Shown here: positions 42,668-51,237 of the stretch, piece by piece | How positions within the stretch are numbered: position 1 is the stretch's first letter | Layout of the letters: every line of letters starts with the position of its first letter | Source of the DNA: an uncultured Eubacterium sp. | Lineage (GTDB): Bacteria > Bacillota > Clostridia > Oscillospirales > Acutalibacteraceae | Length of the DNA stretch: 64,000 bases | Assembly: GCF_934561735.1 (NCBI RefSeq) | Contig: NZ_CAKTGT010000002.1 | Location: forward strand, 124,001 to 188,000 | Reading direction: 5' to 3' | The notes under the pieces: model-generated | Told to the model about the DNA's origin: nothing | What the model saw: only the letters and a program-made list of their open reading frames with translations | Database searches by the model: none | Program-made: the position numbers and the translations under genes

Positions 42668-43346
42668 CCGTTTTCACCTCATCTCTTGTAATTCTGCCGT
42701 CCTCAATAGCAATAACTCTGTCGGCTGCAAGTGCAATTCTTTCATCGTGAGTTATGACAATAAGAGTTTGGTTATTCTCTTTATTAAATTTTTTGAGCAG
42801 TGAAATAATTTCTTTTGTGTTTTCACTGTCAAGATTACCTGTCGGCTCATCGGCAAGCATAAGAGCAGGATTGTTCATCAACGCTCTGCCGATGGAAACA
42901 CGCTGTTGCTGACCGCCCGAAAGCTGGCTCGGTAAATGCTTCAATCTGTTTTCAAGACCGAGAGTTTTCACGAGAGAATCAATGATTTTTTGATTTGGCT
43001 TTCTGCCGTCTAACAACAGCGGGAGGGTCAAGTTTTCCTCAACCGTCAAAATCGGAATGAGGTTGTAGAATTGATAAATAAGTCCGATTTGTCTGCGACG
43101 AAAAATTGCAAGATTTGTTTCATCAAGGGTCGAAATATCGGTTCCGTTGATTATAACACTTCCCTTTGTCGGCACATCAACTCCGCCGAGGATGTGCAAA
43201 AGAGTAGATTTACCTGAACCAGACGGACCGATAATTGCAACAAATTCACCTTGTTTTACAGAAAAAGACACATTATCAAGTGCAACGACCTTTGTTTCGT
43301 CCTTGCCGTAGATTTTTGATAGATTTTTTACTTCGAGAATATTCAT
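42654..43346 (-). CDS. ABC transporter ATPase (LolD/MacB type)
   Basis: A 230-residue ATPase with Walker A GPSGSGKST, Q loop YQFYNLIPILT, signature LSGGQQQRV, Walker B MLADEPTGNLD and the switch histidine in ITHDERIAL. It is the motor for the overlapping 853-residue permease. It starts about 76 bases after the kinase gene, and that gap holds a long inverted repeat, so it may have its own regulated promoter. Confidence 0.93.
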   Translation of the reverse strand: MNILEVKNLSKIYGKDETKVVALDNVSFSVKQGEFVAIIGPSGSGKSTLLHILGGVDVPTKGSVIINGTDISTLDETNLAIFRRRQIGLIYQFYNLIPILTVEENLTLPLLLDGRKPNQKIIDSLVKTLGLENRLKHLPSQLSGGQQQRVSIGRALMNNPALMLADEPTGNLDSENTKEIISLLKKFNKENNQTLIVITHDERIALAADRVIAIEDGRITRDEVKTDEYR

Positions 43347-43384
43347 ACATTTCTCTCCTTTCGTGCCCTATTCTATAAAACGAG

Positions 43385-43423
43385 AATTACAATGCCGTGA
43401 CATAAAAATTACAGTTATGTCAC
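43385..43423. promoter_or_regulatory. Inverted repeat and TGTAAT motifs upstream of the ABC genes
   Basis: GTGACATAA (43397-43405) and TTATGTCAC (43415-43423) form a perfect nine-base inverted repeat with a nine-base spacer, just after the kinase stop. Minus-strand GTAATT motifs at 43385-43390 and 43407-43412 are 22 bases apart, two helical turns. A probable operator for the response regulator. Confidence 0.5.
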
Positions 43424-44415
43424 TAAACAACGGATTTATAAAACCTTATTTCAAAAACACTGCCTATGCCCTGCTCACTTTCAACCGAAACGGAGGCATT
43501 TTCTTTTTCAAAGACGGTTTTTGCAAGTGCCAAGCCAATACCAACACTGTCCTTTGATGAATTTTTGCCGTGATAAAAACGCTCAAATATATGCGGCAAA
43601 TCTTCTTCTGCGATTCCGCAACCGTTATCGGAAATTGTCAGCTTATTGTACAGGTTGGTCGAGTCACTTGCAATAATGATTTTTCCGCCGTCATTTGTGT
43701 GTTCAAGACAGTTTTTCACAATATTTGAAACCGCTTCAACCGTCCAGCTTTCATCACCGTTAAAGACAAAATCATTTGTATTATTTTGAATAGTGATATT
43801 CTTTAGTTCTGCGGTCAAAACAAACGGTTTTAAACTGTCATCAAGCACTTTTGATATACTGACTTCTTCTCTTTTAAATTCGGTTGCGTCTGCATCAAGC
43901 TTTGAAATTTTGAGAATATTGGTAATTAACCACTTCATTTTTGACAGCTGATGGTTGATAACTGCAACAAACTCCCGGCGTTTATTGGGATTTTCTTCAT
44001 TTTCCAAGAGTTCACACATCACCATCATTGATGTAAGCGGAGTTTTGAGTTGATGCGATATATCGGCAATTGAATCTGCGAGATACAATTTGTCATTTTT
44101 CAAATACTCATTTTGACTTTGTAACAGTGTGATTACCTTATACAAATTATTCTTTAATATTGATAATTCGCCCTCGGTGTTGTCGTCAATATTCATATCA
44201 TATATGCCCTTGCAAACAAGCGAAAGGTAATCGTTAAGGTCATTTAGATTTTTATATCTGCGTTTTGTAACAACAGCAAAAATCATTATCAAAATTATGC
44301 CAAGTACCAAGCATAAAACAGCACATATCTTGCTGAAAAAAGCACATATAACAGAAAGCACGGCAGTCAAAACCGACGATACAATTAATACTATTTTTAT
44401 TTCCTTATCATTCAT
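43423..44415 (-). CDS. Sensor histidine kinase of the ABC-linked two-component system
   Basis: A 330-residue kinase with two closely spaced membrane helices (about 8-48) and almost no extracellular domain, the intramembrane-sensing type. The HisKA box SHQLKTPLTS carries His121, followed by N box (IVKNCLEH), G1 (DNGCGI) and G2 (DSVGIGLALAK). Such kinases usually sense through the partner transporter. The ATG at 44415 overlaps the regulator stop and is preferred; a TTG at 44433 has a poorly spaced ribosome site. Confidence 0.88.
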   Translation of the reverse strand: MNDKEIKIVLIVSSVLTAVLSVICAFFSKICAVLCLVLGIILIMIFAVVTKRRYKNLNDLNDYLSLVCKGIYDMNIDDNTEGELSILKNNLYKVITLLQSQNEYLKNDKLYLADSIADISHQLKTPLTSMMVMCELLENEENPNKRREFVAVINHQLSKMKWLITNILKISKLDADATEFKREEVSISKVLDDSLKPFVLTAELKNITIQNNTNDFVFNGDESWTVEAVSNIVKNCLEHTNDGGKIIIASDSTNLYNKLTISDNGCGIAEEDLPHIFERFYHGKNSSKDSVGIGLALAKTVFEKENASVSVESEQGIGSVFEIRFYKSVV

Positions 44416-45085
44416 TTTCAATAATATATCCAAGACCCCTGATTGTTTTTATATATTCAGGTTCGGTTGGATTCTCCTCAATTTTATCACGAAGCCGTTT
44501 GATGTACACGGTCAAGGTATTGTCCTCAACAAAGTCACCCGCAACATCCCATATATTCTCCAAAAGCTGTGTGCGTGAAAGTACACAGCCTCTATTATTA
44601 AGCAGAATAAGAAGCAGTCTGTATTCCATTGCAGTCAAGACAATTTCGTTGCCGTTTTTGTAAACTTTTGCTTCATTTGTATTAACGACCAAATCTTTAA
44701 CTTTTATTTTACCGTCAGTGCTGTCATTGTTGTATCGTCTGAACACACTCTTAATTCTGACAAGAAGTTCTTTAAGTCTAAACGGCTTTGTGATGTAATC
44801 ATCGGCACCGAGTTCAAAACCCATAACAACATTTACCTCGTCATCATAAGCCGTAAGGAATATAACAGGAAAATCGCCTATTTCCTTGATTCTTTTGCAA
44901 ACGGAATATCCGCTTCCGTCAGGCAAGGTTAAATCAAGCAAATACATTGAAAAATTCTTTTGGTTTATTATTTCGAGTGCTTGAGAAACGCTTTTTGCAA
45001 CGGTTACGGTATATCCCTCATTTTCGAGGGAATATGACAAGCCCATTGCAATTGCATCGTCATCTTCTAACAAAAATATATCCAT
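44408..45085 (-). CDS. OmpR-type response regulator of the ABC-linked system
   Basis: A 225-residue regulator with a receiver domain (LEDDD near 7-10, Asp51 in LLDLTLPDG, Lys near 101 in YITKPF) and a winged-helix domain (TLTVYIKRLRDKIEE; IRGLGYIIENE). GAGGTG before the ATG at 45085 sets the start; an upstream in-frame ATG at 45097 lacks a site. It is first in regulator-kinase-ATPase-permease order and probably controls the transporter. Confidence 0.92.
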   Translation of the reverse strand: MDIFLLEDDDAIAMGLSYSLENEGYTVTVAKSVSQALEIINQKNFSMYLLDLTLPDGSGYSVCKRIKEIGDFPVIFLTAYDDEVNVVMGFELGADDYITKPFRLKELLVRIKSVFRRYNNDSTDGKIKVKDLVVNTNEAKVYKNGNEIVLTAMEYRLLLILLNNRGCVLSRTQLLENIWDVAGDFVEDNTLTVYIKRLRDKIEENPTEPEYIKTIRGLGYIIENE

Positions 45086-45142
45086 AATGCACCTCATTAT
45101 ATTTTGTTATAAATATAATAACATATTATATATTGCACTTCC

Positions 45143-45158
45143 ATTACAATATTGTAAT
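45143..45158. promoter_or_regulatory. Perfect palindrome upstream of the response regulator
   Basis: ATTACAATATTGTAAT is a 16-base perfect palindrome about 60 bases before the regulator start. It contains TTGTAAT, which is also found (TGTAAT) upstream of the ABC ATPase gene, and a minus-strand TATAAT lies downstream. Candidate autoregulatory operator. Confidence 0.5.
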
Positions 45159-45183
45159 AAAAAGGAGCCGATAAATCGACTCC
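45159..45183 (-). terminator. Hairpin with thymine tail ahead of the two-component operon
   Basis: On the minus strand GGAGTCGA/TCGGCTCC (45164-45183) is followed by TTTTTATT. It would stop transcription arriving from the leuD side before the response regulator promoter. Confidence 0.65.
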
Positions 45184-45470
45184 CTAGACTATTGATAAAG
45201 CCCCTAAAGCACGCCAAAATTATTTCAGCGTGATTTTGTAGGGGATAGGCTTGCCTATCCCGAAACCTTATTGTTTCAATAATACTATTTAAAGAAAAGT
45301 GCCGCAAACATCGAGTTTGCAACACTTTTGGCGTTTTTCGTTTTTTGCTCAGTCGAGGTACCATCGTACATCTTCCTTCCCAAGAAAACGAAATTCAGAA
45401 CCTTTCTCAATAGCCCCCAGCGTGTCGAAAACACTTTTTCGACACGCTGGGGAGCCGATAAATCGACTCC
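45164..45470. repeat. Palindrome-rich non-coding element bounded by 20-base direct repeats
   Basis: GGAGCCGATAAATCGACTCC occurs twice, at 45164-45183 and 45451-45470, bounding about 270 bases without a credible gene. Inside are CCCCTA/TAGGGG enclosing CACGC/GCGTG, GGGATAGGC/GCCTATCCC, and a 16-base-arm hairpin CCCCAGCGTGTCGAAA/TTTCGACACGCTGGGG (45415-45452). This looks like a dispersed MITE- or REP-like element inserted at or beside a terminator. Copies elsewhere in the genome cannot be checked here. Confidence 0.6.
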
Positions 45471-45481
45471 TTAAAATTAAA

Positions 45482-45892
45482 CTATTTTAATTTGTAATTG
45501 ATGCCGTTTTCCTTGCACCAATCAACGATTTTATTTTTAACAAAGTTATGCTCAAAATCGCCGTAGCTGTCACGAATTTCAGGATAAATATTGCAGTATT
45601 TCCAAAAGGTTTCAACATAATCTTTATCTTCTACCTTTTCAAAAACACCTTTAAGTTTCTTATTGTTAATAGTTTCAATAAAAGCACGCATTATCTCAAC
45701 ATCGTTGACAGTCACATAAGGAACATATCCGAGAGTAACCATAATTTGTGATTTTGAAACATTGTCGGGAATATTGTTATCTGCAAGTTCACTCATATTT
45801 TTAAGAGTGTAATCATTCATTGAAAAGCAATAACCGTCTGTACCCGACCATGCTTTATTAACAGAATCATCAGTTATTTCAAAAATATCCAT
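45482..45892 (-). CDS. Hypothetical protein (136 aa) after leuD
   Basis: I do not recognise a family. The protein is acidic and soluble, has no signal peptide or membrane helix, and is aromatic-rich near the C terminus (FWKYCNIYPEIRDSYGDFEHNF). It begins ten bases after leuD, so it is probably the last gene of the ilvB-ilvN-leuC-leuD transcript, but nothing visible links it to leucine synthesis. The palindrome-rich element follows. Confidence 0.65.
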   Translation of the reverse strand: MDIFEITDDSVNKAWSGTDGYCFSMNDYTLKNMSELADNNIPDNVSKSQIMVTLGYVPYVTVNDVEIMRAFIETINNKKLKGVFEKVEDKDYVETFWKYCNIYPEIRDSYGDFEHNFVKNKIVDWCKENGINYKLK

Positions 45893-45902
45893 AAAAATGT
45901 CC

Positions 45903-46382
45903 TTACTTAATTGAATTCATTAATCCGCCGTTTTTAATAATATTTTGAATAAACGGAGGAAAAGGCTGTGCCTGATAAGTTTTGCCCGTTGTGATATTTG
46001 AGATAACACCGCTGTCAAAATCAACCTCGACTTCGTCACCGTCTTTAATATCTTTTGCAGCCTCATCACATTCAAGAATAGCAAGACCGATATTAATTGC
46101 ATTGCGGTAAAAAATTCTTGCAAAAGTTGATGCAATTACACAAGAAATGCCCGATGCTTTAATGGCAATAGGTGCGTGCTCTCTTGACGAACCGCAGCCA
46201 AAGTTAGCTTCGGCAACCATAATGTCGCCCGCTTTTACATTCTTTGCAAAATCTGCATCAATATCCTCCATACAGTGAGAAGCAAGCCATTCTTCATCAG
46301 AACGATTGAGGTATCTTGCAGGGATGATAACATCGGTATCAACATTATCTCCGAATTTATGTACTCTGCCTTTAGCATTCAT
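45903..46382 (-). CDS. leuD: 3-isopropylmalate dehydratase small subunit
   Basis: Swivel-domain subunit of isopropylmalate isomerase in leucine synthesis. The 159-residue protein has DNVDTDVIIPARYL near the N terminus and the substrate-loop block GCGSSREHAPIA near 65. A longer frame is open upstream inside leuC. The ATG at 46382 is set by AGGAGG nine bases ahead and by homologue length. It belongs to the leuC/leuD type also seen in archaea. Confidence 0.95.
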   Translation of the reverse strand: MNAKGRVHKFGDNVDTDVIIPARYLNRSDEEWLASHCMEDIDADFAKNVKAGDIMVAEANFGCGSSREHAPIAIKASGISCVIASTFARIFYRNAINIGLAILECDEAAKDIKDGDEVEVDFDSGVISNITTGKTYQAQPFPPFIQNIIKNGGLMNSIK

Positions 46383-46395
46383 AATATATACCTCC

Positions 46396-47655
46396 TTATA
46401 AAGTTTCAGGGTCAGCAATATAGCCTTTAATTGCAGATGCAGCAGCAACTGCAGGAGAAGCAAGGTAAATCTCCGATTTTGTGTGACCCATTCTGCCTAC
46501 AAAATTTCTGTTTGAAGTTGAAACTGCTCTTTCACCGGCAGCCAAAATACCCATATGACCGCCAAGACACGGTCCGCAAGTTGGTGTTGATACAATAGCA
46601 CCAGCTTCGATAAACGCCTCTACAAGACCTTCTTTAACGCAATTAAGGTAAATTGTTTGAGTTGCAGGAATAACGATTACACGAACTCCGTCGGCAACCT
46701 TTTTACCCTTGAGAATTTCGGCGGCAACACGCATATCTTCCATTCTGCCGTTTGTACATGAGCCGATTACAACCTGGTCAATATCAATTCTGTCAATCTC
46801 GTCAAATGTTTTTGTGTTTTCAGGAAGATGAGGAAATGCAACAGTTGATTTGAGGGTTGAAAGGTCAATGGTGATTGTTCTTTCATATTCTGCATCTGCG
46901 TCAGCCTCAAAGATCTTATATTCTCTTTCGCTTCTGCCTTTAACATATTCAAGTGTGATGTCATCAACAGGGAAAATTCCGTTCTTTGCACCACATTCGA
47001 TTGCCATATTTGAAATGCAAAGTCTGTCATCCATAGAGAGTTCTTTAATGCCGTCACCCGTAAACTCAAGTGACTTATAAAGAGCACCGTCAACACCGAT
47101 TTCGCCGATAAGATGAAGAATGACATCCTTACCCGAAATATATCCGTGCTTTTTGCCTGTGATAACAACCTTGATAGCAGACGGAACTTTAAACCAAGCC
47201 TTGCCTGTAACCATACCGGCAGCCATATCGGTTGAGCCGACGCCTGTTGAAAAAGCACCGAGAGCACCGTATGTACAAGTGTGTGAATCCGCACCGATAA
47301 TGCAGTCACCGCAAGTAACAATACCCTGCTCGGGCAAAAGAGCATGTTCAATACCCATATTGCCTACATCGAAGTAATGTGTAATACCGAATGATTTTGC
47401 AAATTGGCGAACCTGTTTGCAGTTTTCGGCAGATTGAATATCCTTATTCGGCGTAAAATGATCCATAACAAGAGAAATTCTTGTTTTATCAAATACGGAC
47501 TTTTTACCGAACTTGTTCATTTCATTTATAGCTACAGGAGAAGTAACATCATTACCGAGAACCATATCAAGATTTGCCTCAATAAGCTGTCCTGCAACAA
47601 CGCTGTCAAGACCTGCATGAGCCGCCAAAATCTTTTGGGTCATTGTCATTCCCAT
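46396..47655 (-). CDS. leuC: 3-isopropylmalate dehydratase large subunit
   Basis: Catalytic [4Fe-4S] subunit of isopropylmalate isomerase. The 419-residue length marks the shorter (homoaconitase/archaeal-like) LeuC type. Cluster cysteines lie in GSCTNGR near 300 and TCGPCLGG near 361-364. DSHTCTYGALGAFSTGVGSTD near 125 and the early motif MTQKILAAHAG are conserved. It sits between ilvN and leuD, without leuA or leuB nearby. Confidence 0.96.
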   Translation of the reverse strand: MGMTMTQKILAAHAGLDSVVAGQLIEANLDMVLGNDVTSPVAINEMNKFGKKSVFDKTRISLVMDHFTPNKDIQSAENCKQVRQFAKSFGITHYFDVGNMGIEHALLPEQGIVTCGDCIIGADSHTCTYGALGAFSTGVGSTDMAAGMVTGKAWFKVPSAIKVVITGKKHGYISGKDVILHLIGEIGVDGALYKSLEFTGDGIKELSMDDRLCISNMAIECGAKNGIFPVDDITLEYVKGRSEREYKIFEADADAEYERTITIDLSTLKSTVAFPHLPENTKTFDEIDRIDIDQVVIGSCTNGRMEDMRVAAEILKGKKVADGVRVIVIPATQTIYLNCVKEGLVEAFIEAGAIVSTPTCGPCLGGHMGILAAGERAVSTSNRNFVGRMGHTKSEIYLASPAVAAASAIKGYIADPETL

Positions 47656-47667
47656 AATTTTGCCTCC

Positions 47668-48177
47668 TTATATATCTTCGGTAAACGAACCTTCACCTCT
47701 TTGAAGAGATGTTATACCTGTTCTTGCAAGTTCTACAATACCGAATTTTTCTTCAAGTTCTTTAATAAAATTATCAATCGTTTCACCCTGACCGGTATAT
47801 TCAAGAGTAAATGTTTCAAGAGAAATATCACGAACTCTTGAACCGTAAGAGGCATTAAGTTCCAAAAGAGCATTTTTTTGTTCAATGCCTTCTGCATGAA
47901 CTTTTACCAAAAGGAGCTCTGACGAAACAGAGTTTTGAGCTGTAAGCTCAGAAACCTTTTTAACAATTTCAAGTTTCAAAAGCTGACGCTTAATCTGTCT
48001 GAAATTTTCAGGTTCTGTATATGTTTCAATAGTCATACGAGAGAACTTTTCATCCTCTGTTTCACTAACAGTAAGCGAAGAAATATTATAAGCTCTTCTT
48101 GAAAAAAGGCTTGCAACTCTTTGAAGAACACCGCTTTCGTTATCTACGAGAACCGATAAAATCAACTTTTCTTTCAT
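47668..48177 (-). CDS. ilvN: Acetolactate synthase small (regulatory) subunit
   Basis: Regulatory subunit that confers valine feedback on acetolactate synthase. The 169-residue protein has the N-terminal ACT domain (LSVLVDNESGVLQRVASLFSRRAYNI, here cited by position 6-31) and a C-terminal domain common to the IlvN/IlvH family. It follows ilvB by 14 bases. Confidence 0.95.
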   Translation of the reverse strand: MKEKLILSVLVDNESGVLQRVASLFSRRAYNISSLTVSETEDEKFSRMTIETYTEPENFRQIKRQLLKLEIVKKVSELTAQNSVSSELLLVKVHAEGIEQKNALLELNASYGSRVRDISLETFTLEYTGQGETIDNFIKELEEKFGIVELARTGITSLQRGEGSFTEDI

Positions 48178-48191
48178 AGCCGAAGTCCTCC

Positions 48192-49856
48192 TTAATTAAA
48201 TTCTTCGATAATATCCGTATGAGCTCCTCCCGGAGGAATCATAGGAAGTACATTGGAATCCTTGCTGATTCTGCAATCAACAAGTACAGGTCCGTTATAT
48301 GAAAACGCTTCATCAAGGACACTGTCAATTTCATCATTTGTATTTATACGAAGTCCTTTAACGCCAAATGCCTCTGCAACTTTGACAAAATCAGTTGCTC
48401 TGTTAGGGTCTGTATCAGAAAATCTGTTTTCATAGAAAAGCTTTTGCCACTGACGAACCATACCGAGAACGGTATTATTCATAATAAACATCTTGACAGG
48501 AATATTATAAGACTTCATTGTGCAAAGTTCTGCCAAATTCATATGGAAGCCGCCGTCACCCGCAAACATAACAACGGTTTTATTCGGACAACCTACCTGA
48601 CCGCCGATTGCGGCACCCATTGAATAACCCATTGTGCCCAAACCGCCGGATGACAAAAGAGTACGAGGCATTTTGTATTTATAAAATTGAGCAGCCCAAA
48701 GCTGATGTTGACCTACATCGGTAACAACAATAGTATCTTCAGGTGTTTTTTCGTCAATTTTTTCAATCAAAGTTTGCGGATTTACATAATCGCCGATTTG
48801 AAGTTGCTTGAAAGGTCTTGAAAAACCTTTAATTTCCGCCCTCCACTCACTGTGGTCTTGCTTATTAACAGCTTCGGTAAGCATAGGAATAATTTCTGCA
48901 AGGTCACCGCGGAGATGATAATTTGAAACAATATTCTTGTCCATTTCGGCAGCGTCAATATCAATATGTAAAATTTCCGCATTTGGAGCAAACTTTGCTC
49001 TGTTGCCTGCAACACGGTCGCTGAATCTTGCACCGCAAACAATAAGCACATCACAATCGTGAGCGGCTTTGTTGCATTGATAATGTCCGTGCATACCGAT
49101 AAGTCCGAGGTGAAGCGGATGATTGTACGGAAATGCGCCGAGTCCCATAAGAGATGATACAACAGGACAATCTATTTTTTCGGCAAATTTGATAAGATCT
49201 TGACCTACATCAGAAGAAACAGAGCCACCGCCGCAGTAAATAACAGGCTTTTTAGCACTGTTAAGAAGTTCAACCGCTCTGTTAAAGCAAGACTCTTTTG
49301 GTGATTTTGCCTTTTCCGGAACAACTTTATCCTGTTTTGTATATTCACAAGAAGCCGCAGTAATATCTTTTGGAATATCAATAAGTACAGGGCCCTTACG
49401 ACCTGTCTGTGCAATTTTGAATGCACGGCGAATAATATCCGCCAAATCCTCTACCTTTTCTACTTGAAAATTATGTTTTGTAATTGGCATGGTGATGCCG
49501 CAAATATCAACCTCTTGGAACGAATCTCTGCCAAGACCGGATGTTGCATAGTTGCAAGTAATTGCAACAACAGGCACGCTGTCCATATATGCAGTTGCAA
49601 TGCCTGTAACAAGGTTTGTACAACCCGGACCGGATGTTGCAAAGCAGACGCCGACCTTACCCGTTGCTCTTGCATAGCCATCGGCAGCATGTGCGGCAGC
49701 CTGCTCATGAGCAGTTAATATATGATTAAAAGTATCGCCGTACTTATAAAGTTCATCAAAAATGTTAAGGATAGTACCGCCCGGATAACCGAATATAGTA
49801 TCTACACCTTGTTCTTTAAGAACTTCAAGTACAATTTGTGAGCCGTTAAGTTCCAT
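48192..49856 (-). CDS. ilvB: Acetolactate synthase large subunit
   Basis: Thiamine-diphosphate enzyme for the first common step of branched-chain amino acid synthesis. The 554-residue protein has the ThDP-activating Glu in AHEQAAAHAADGYARATG (about 50) and the cofactor motif GDGGFHMN...NN near 430-460, with FGYPGGTILNIFD at the N terminus. First gene of ilvB-ilvN-leuC-leuD and a 136-residue unknown. The promoter is close to the start and no T-box or leader peptide is evident. Confidence 0.96.
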   Translation of the reverse strand: MELNGSQIVLEVLKEQGVDTIFGYPGGTILNIFDELYKYGDTFNHILTAHEQAAAHAADGYARATGKVGVCFATSGPGCTNLVTGIATAYMDSVPVVAITCNYATSGLGRDSFQEVDICGITMPITKHNFQVEKVEDLADIIRRAFKIAQTGRKGPVLIDIPKDITAASCEYTKQDKVVPEKAKSPKESCFNRAVELLNSAKKPVIYCGGGSVSSDVGQDLIKFAEKIDCPVVSSLMGLGAFPYNHPLHLGLIGMHGHYQCNKAAHDCDVLIVCGARFSDRVAGNRAKFAPNAEILHIDIDAAEMDKNIVSNYHLRGDLAEIIPMLTEAVNKQDHSEWRAEIKGFSRPFKQLQIGDYVNPQTLIEKIDEKTPEDTIVVTDVGQHQLWAAQFYKYKMPRTLLSSGGLGTMGYSMGAAIGGQVGCPNKTVVMFAGDGGFHMNLAELCTMKSYNIPVKMFIMNNTVLGMVRQWQKLFYENRFSDTDPNRATDFVKVAEAFGVKGLRINTNDEIDSVLDEAFSYNGPVLVDCRISKDSNVLPMIPPGGAHTDIIEEFN

Positions 49857-49906
49857 AATGCCCCTCCCTCATAATAGTTACTATTTATTTAAAAATATTA
49901 GTTAAT

Positions 49907-49935
49907 ATTTTATTCCATATAAAGCCCAATGTCAA
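49907..49935 (-). promoter_or_regulatory. ilvB operon promoter
   Basis: Minus-strand TTGACA (49930-49935), 17-base spacer, TAAAAT (49907-49912). The leader to the ilvB ATG is only about 45 bases, too short for a T-box. Confidence 0.65.
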
Positions 49936-49948
49936 GATATATTTACTC

Positions 49949-49977
49949 TTGTAAAAATATTTATAATGTTATATAAT
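49949..49977 (+). promoter_or_regulatory. ychF promoter
   Basis: TTGTAA (49949-49954), 17-base spacer, TATAAT (49972-49977), divergent from the ilvB promoter and about 35 bases before the ychF start. Confidence 0.6.
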
Positions 49978-50013
49978 AATGCAGAATAAATTTACATAAA
50001 GGAGTTTATATAT

Positions 50014-51108
50014 ATGAAATTAGGAATGGTTGGATTGCCTAATGTAGGAAAGAGTACTCTTTTTAATGCAATTACAAACGCAGGTGCACAAAGTGCAAAC
50101 TACCCTTTCTGTACCATTGAGCCAAATATCGGCATGGTAAGCGTGCCGGATGAAAGACTTGACAAACTTGCCGAAATGTATCAGCCTGATAAGTTTACAC
50201 CGGCTACAATCGAATTTGTTGACATTGCAGGTCTTGTAAAAGGTGCAAGCCAAGGCGAAGGACTCGGCAACAAGTTCCTTTCTCACATCAGGGAAGTTGA
50301 CGCCATTATACATGTTGTAAGATGCTTTGAAAACGACGACATTACCCATGTTGACGGTAATATAGACCCGGCAAGGGATATCGAAACAATTAACCTTGAA
50401 CTTATTCTCTCTGACCTTGACATTCTTTCAAGACGCCTTGACAACAGAAGAAAGGCGATGAAGGGCGACAAAAAACTCGCCGGCGAAGTCGATTTTCTTG
50501 AAAGACTTGTAAAAGAGATGGAACAAGGCAAAACAGCAAGAGCATGCGAAATATCCGAAGAAGAAAAAGAATATCTCAAAGATGTTGCACTTCTCACAAT
50601 CAAGCCTGTAATTTATGCCTGTAATATGGGCGAAAATGACTTTGCAGACGGAATTGACAACAATAAATTCTACAATATCGTTAAGGAAATTGCAGCACAA
50701 GAAGGCGCGGAAACGTTCCCGATTTGTGCCGAAATGGAAGCACAGATTGCAGAACTTGACCCTGATGAAAAAGAAATGTTCCTTGAAGATATGGGACTTG
50801 AAAAATCCGGTCTTGACCGTTTGATTAAAAAGAGTTATTCCCTCTTAGGTCTTATCAGCTATCTTACGGCGGGCAAACCTGAAGTAAGAGCGTGGACAAT
50901 CAAAAAAGGAACAAAAGCTCCTCAGGCAGCCGGCAAAATTCACACCGACTTTGAGCGTGGTTTCATCAGAGCTGAAGTTGTGTCGTTTGACGACCTTATG
51001 GCTTGCGGTTCAATGACCGTTGCAAAAGAAAAAGGTCTTGTAAGAAGCGAAGGCAAAGATTATGTTATGAACGACGGTGATATTGTTCTCTTTAGATTTA
51101 ATGTATAA
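50014..51108 (+). CDS. ychF: YchF/Ola1-type ATPase
   Basis: Universally conserved P-loop protein of the Obg group that hydrolyses ATP rather than GTP and binds ribosomes, with roles in stress responses. The 364-residue length is standard. G1 is GLPNVGKST at 7-15, followed by NYPFCTIEPN, VDIAGLVKGASQGEGLGN and the C-terminal TGS-like domain with the ending DYVMNDGDIVLFRFNV. It appears monocistronic under its own promoter. Confidence 0.97.
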   Translation: MKLGMVGLPNVGKSTLFNAITNAGAQSANYPFCTIEPNIGMVSVPDERLDKLAEMYQPDKFTPATIEFVDIAGLVKGASQGEGLGNKFLSHIREVDAIIHVVRCFENDDITHVDGNIDPARDIETINLELILSDLDILSRRLDNRRKAMKGDKKLAGEVDFLERLVKEMEQGKTARACEISEEEKEYLKDVALLTIKPVIYACNMGENDFADGIDNNKFYNIVKEIAAQEGAETFPICAEMEAQIAELDPDEKEMFLEDMGLEKSGLDRLIKKSYSLLGLISYLTAGKPEVRAWTIKKGTKAPQAAGKIHTDFERGFIRAEVVSFDDLMACGSMTVAKEKGLVRSEGKDYVMNDGDIVLFRFNV

Positions 51109-51166
51109 ATTTTGTTACTAAATTTGTAGAAATAATACATTTTTTGAATAAAGCAAATGATTTTTG

Positions 51167-51195
51167 TTGACAGTAAGTAACCAATAGTTTATTAT
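51167..51195 (+). promoter_or_regulatory. Promoter of the sigma factor gene
   Basis: TTGACA (51167-51172), 17-base spacer, TATTAT (51190-51195), about 42 bases before the preferred start. Confidence 0.65.
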
Positions 51196-51237
51196 AATAT
51201 TAAATAGATGTTAATTAAAAGTGGATTTGGAGGCAAA

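Noticed and set aside
45107..45364. Minus-strand frame of 85 codons inside the palindrome-rich element.
   Set aside because: It lies across hairpin repeats, has no ribosome site and its product resembles no protein family.
49857..49906. T-box or leader peptide ahead of ilvB.
   Set aside because: The leader from the predicted start to the ATG is about 45 bases, with no Leu/Val/Ile codon run and no terminator pair.
49857..50013. Possible replication origin, because gene direction switches here from leftward to rightward.
   Set aside because: No DnaA boxes, AT-rich unwinding cluster or dnaA/dnaN genes. Two ordinary divergent promoters explain the gap, and minus-strand genes reappear at 52-56 kb.
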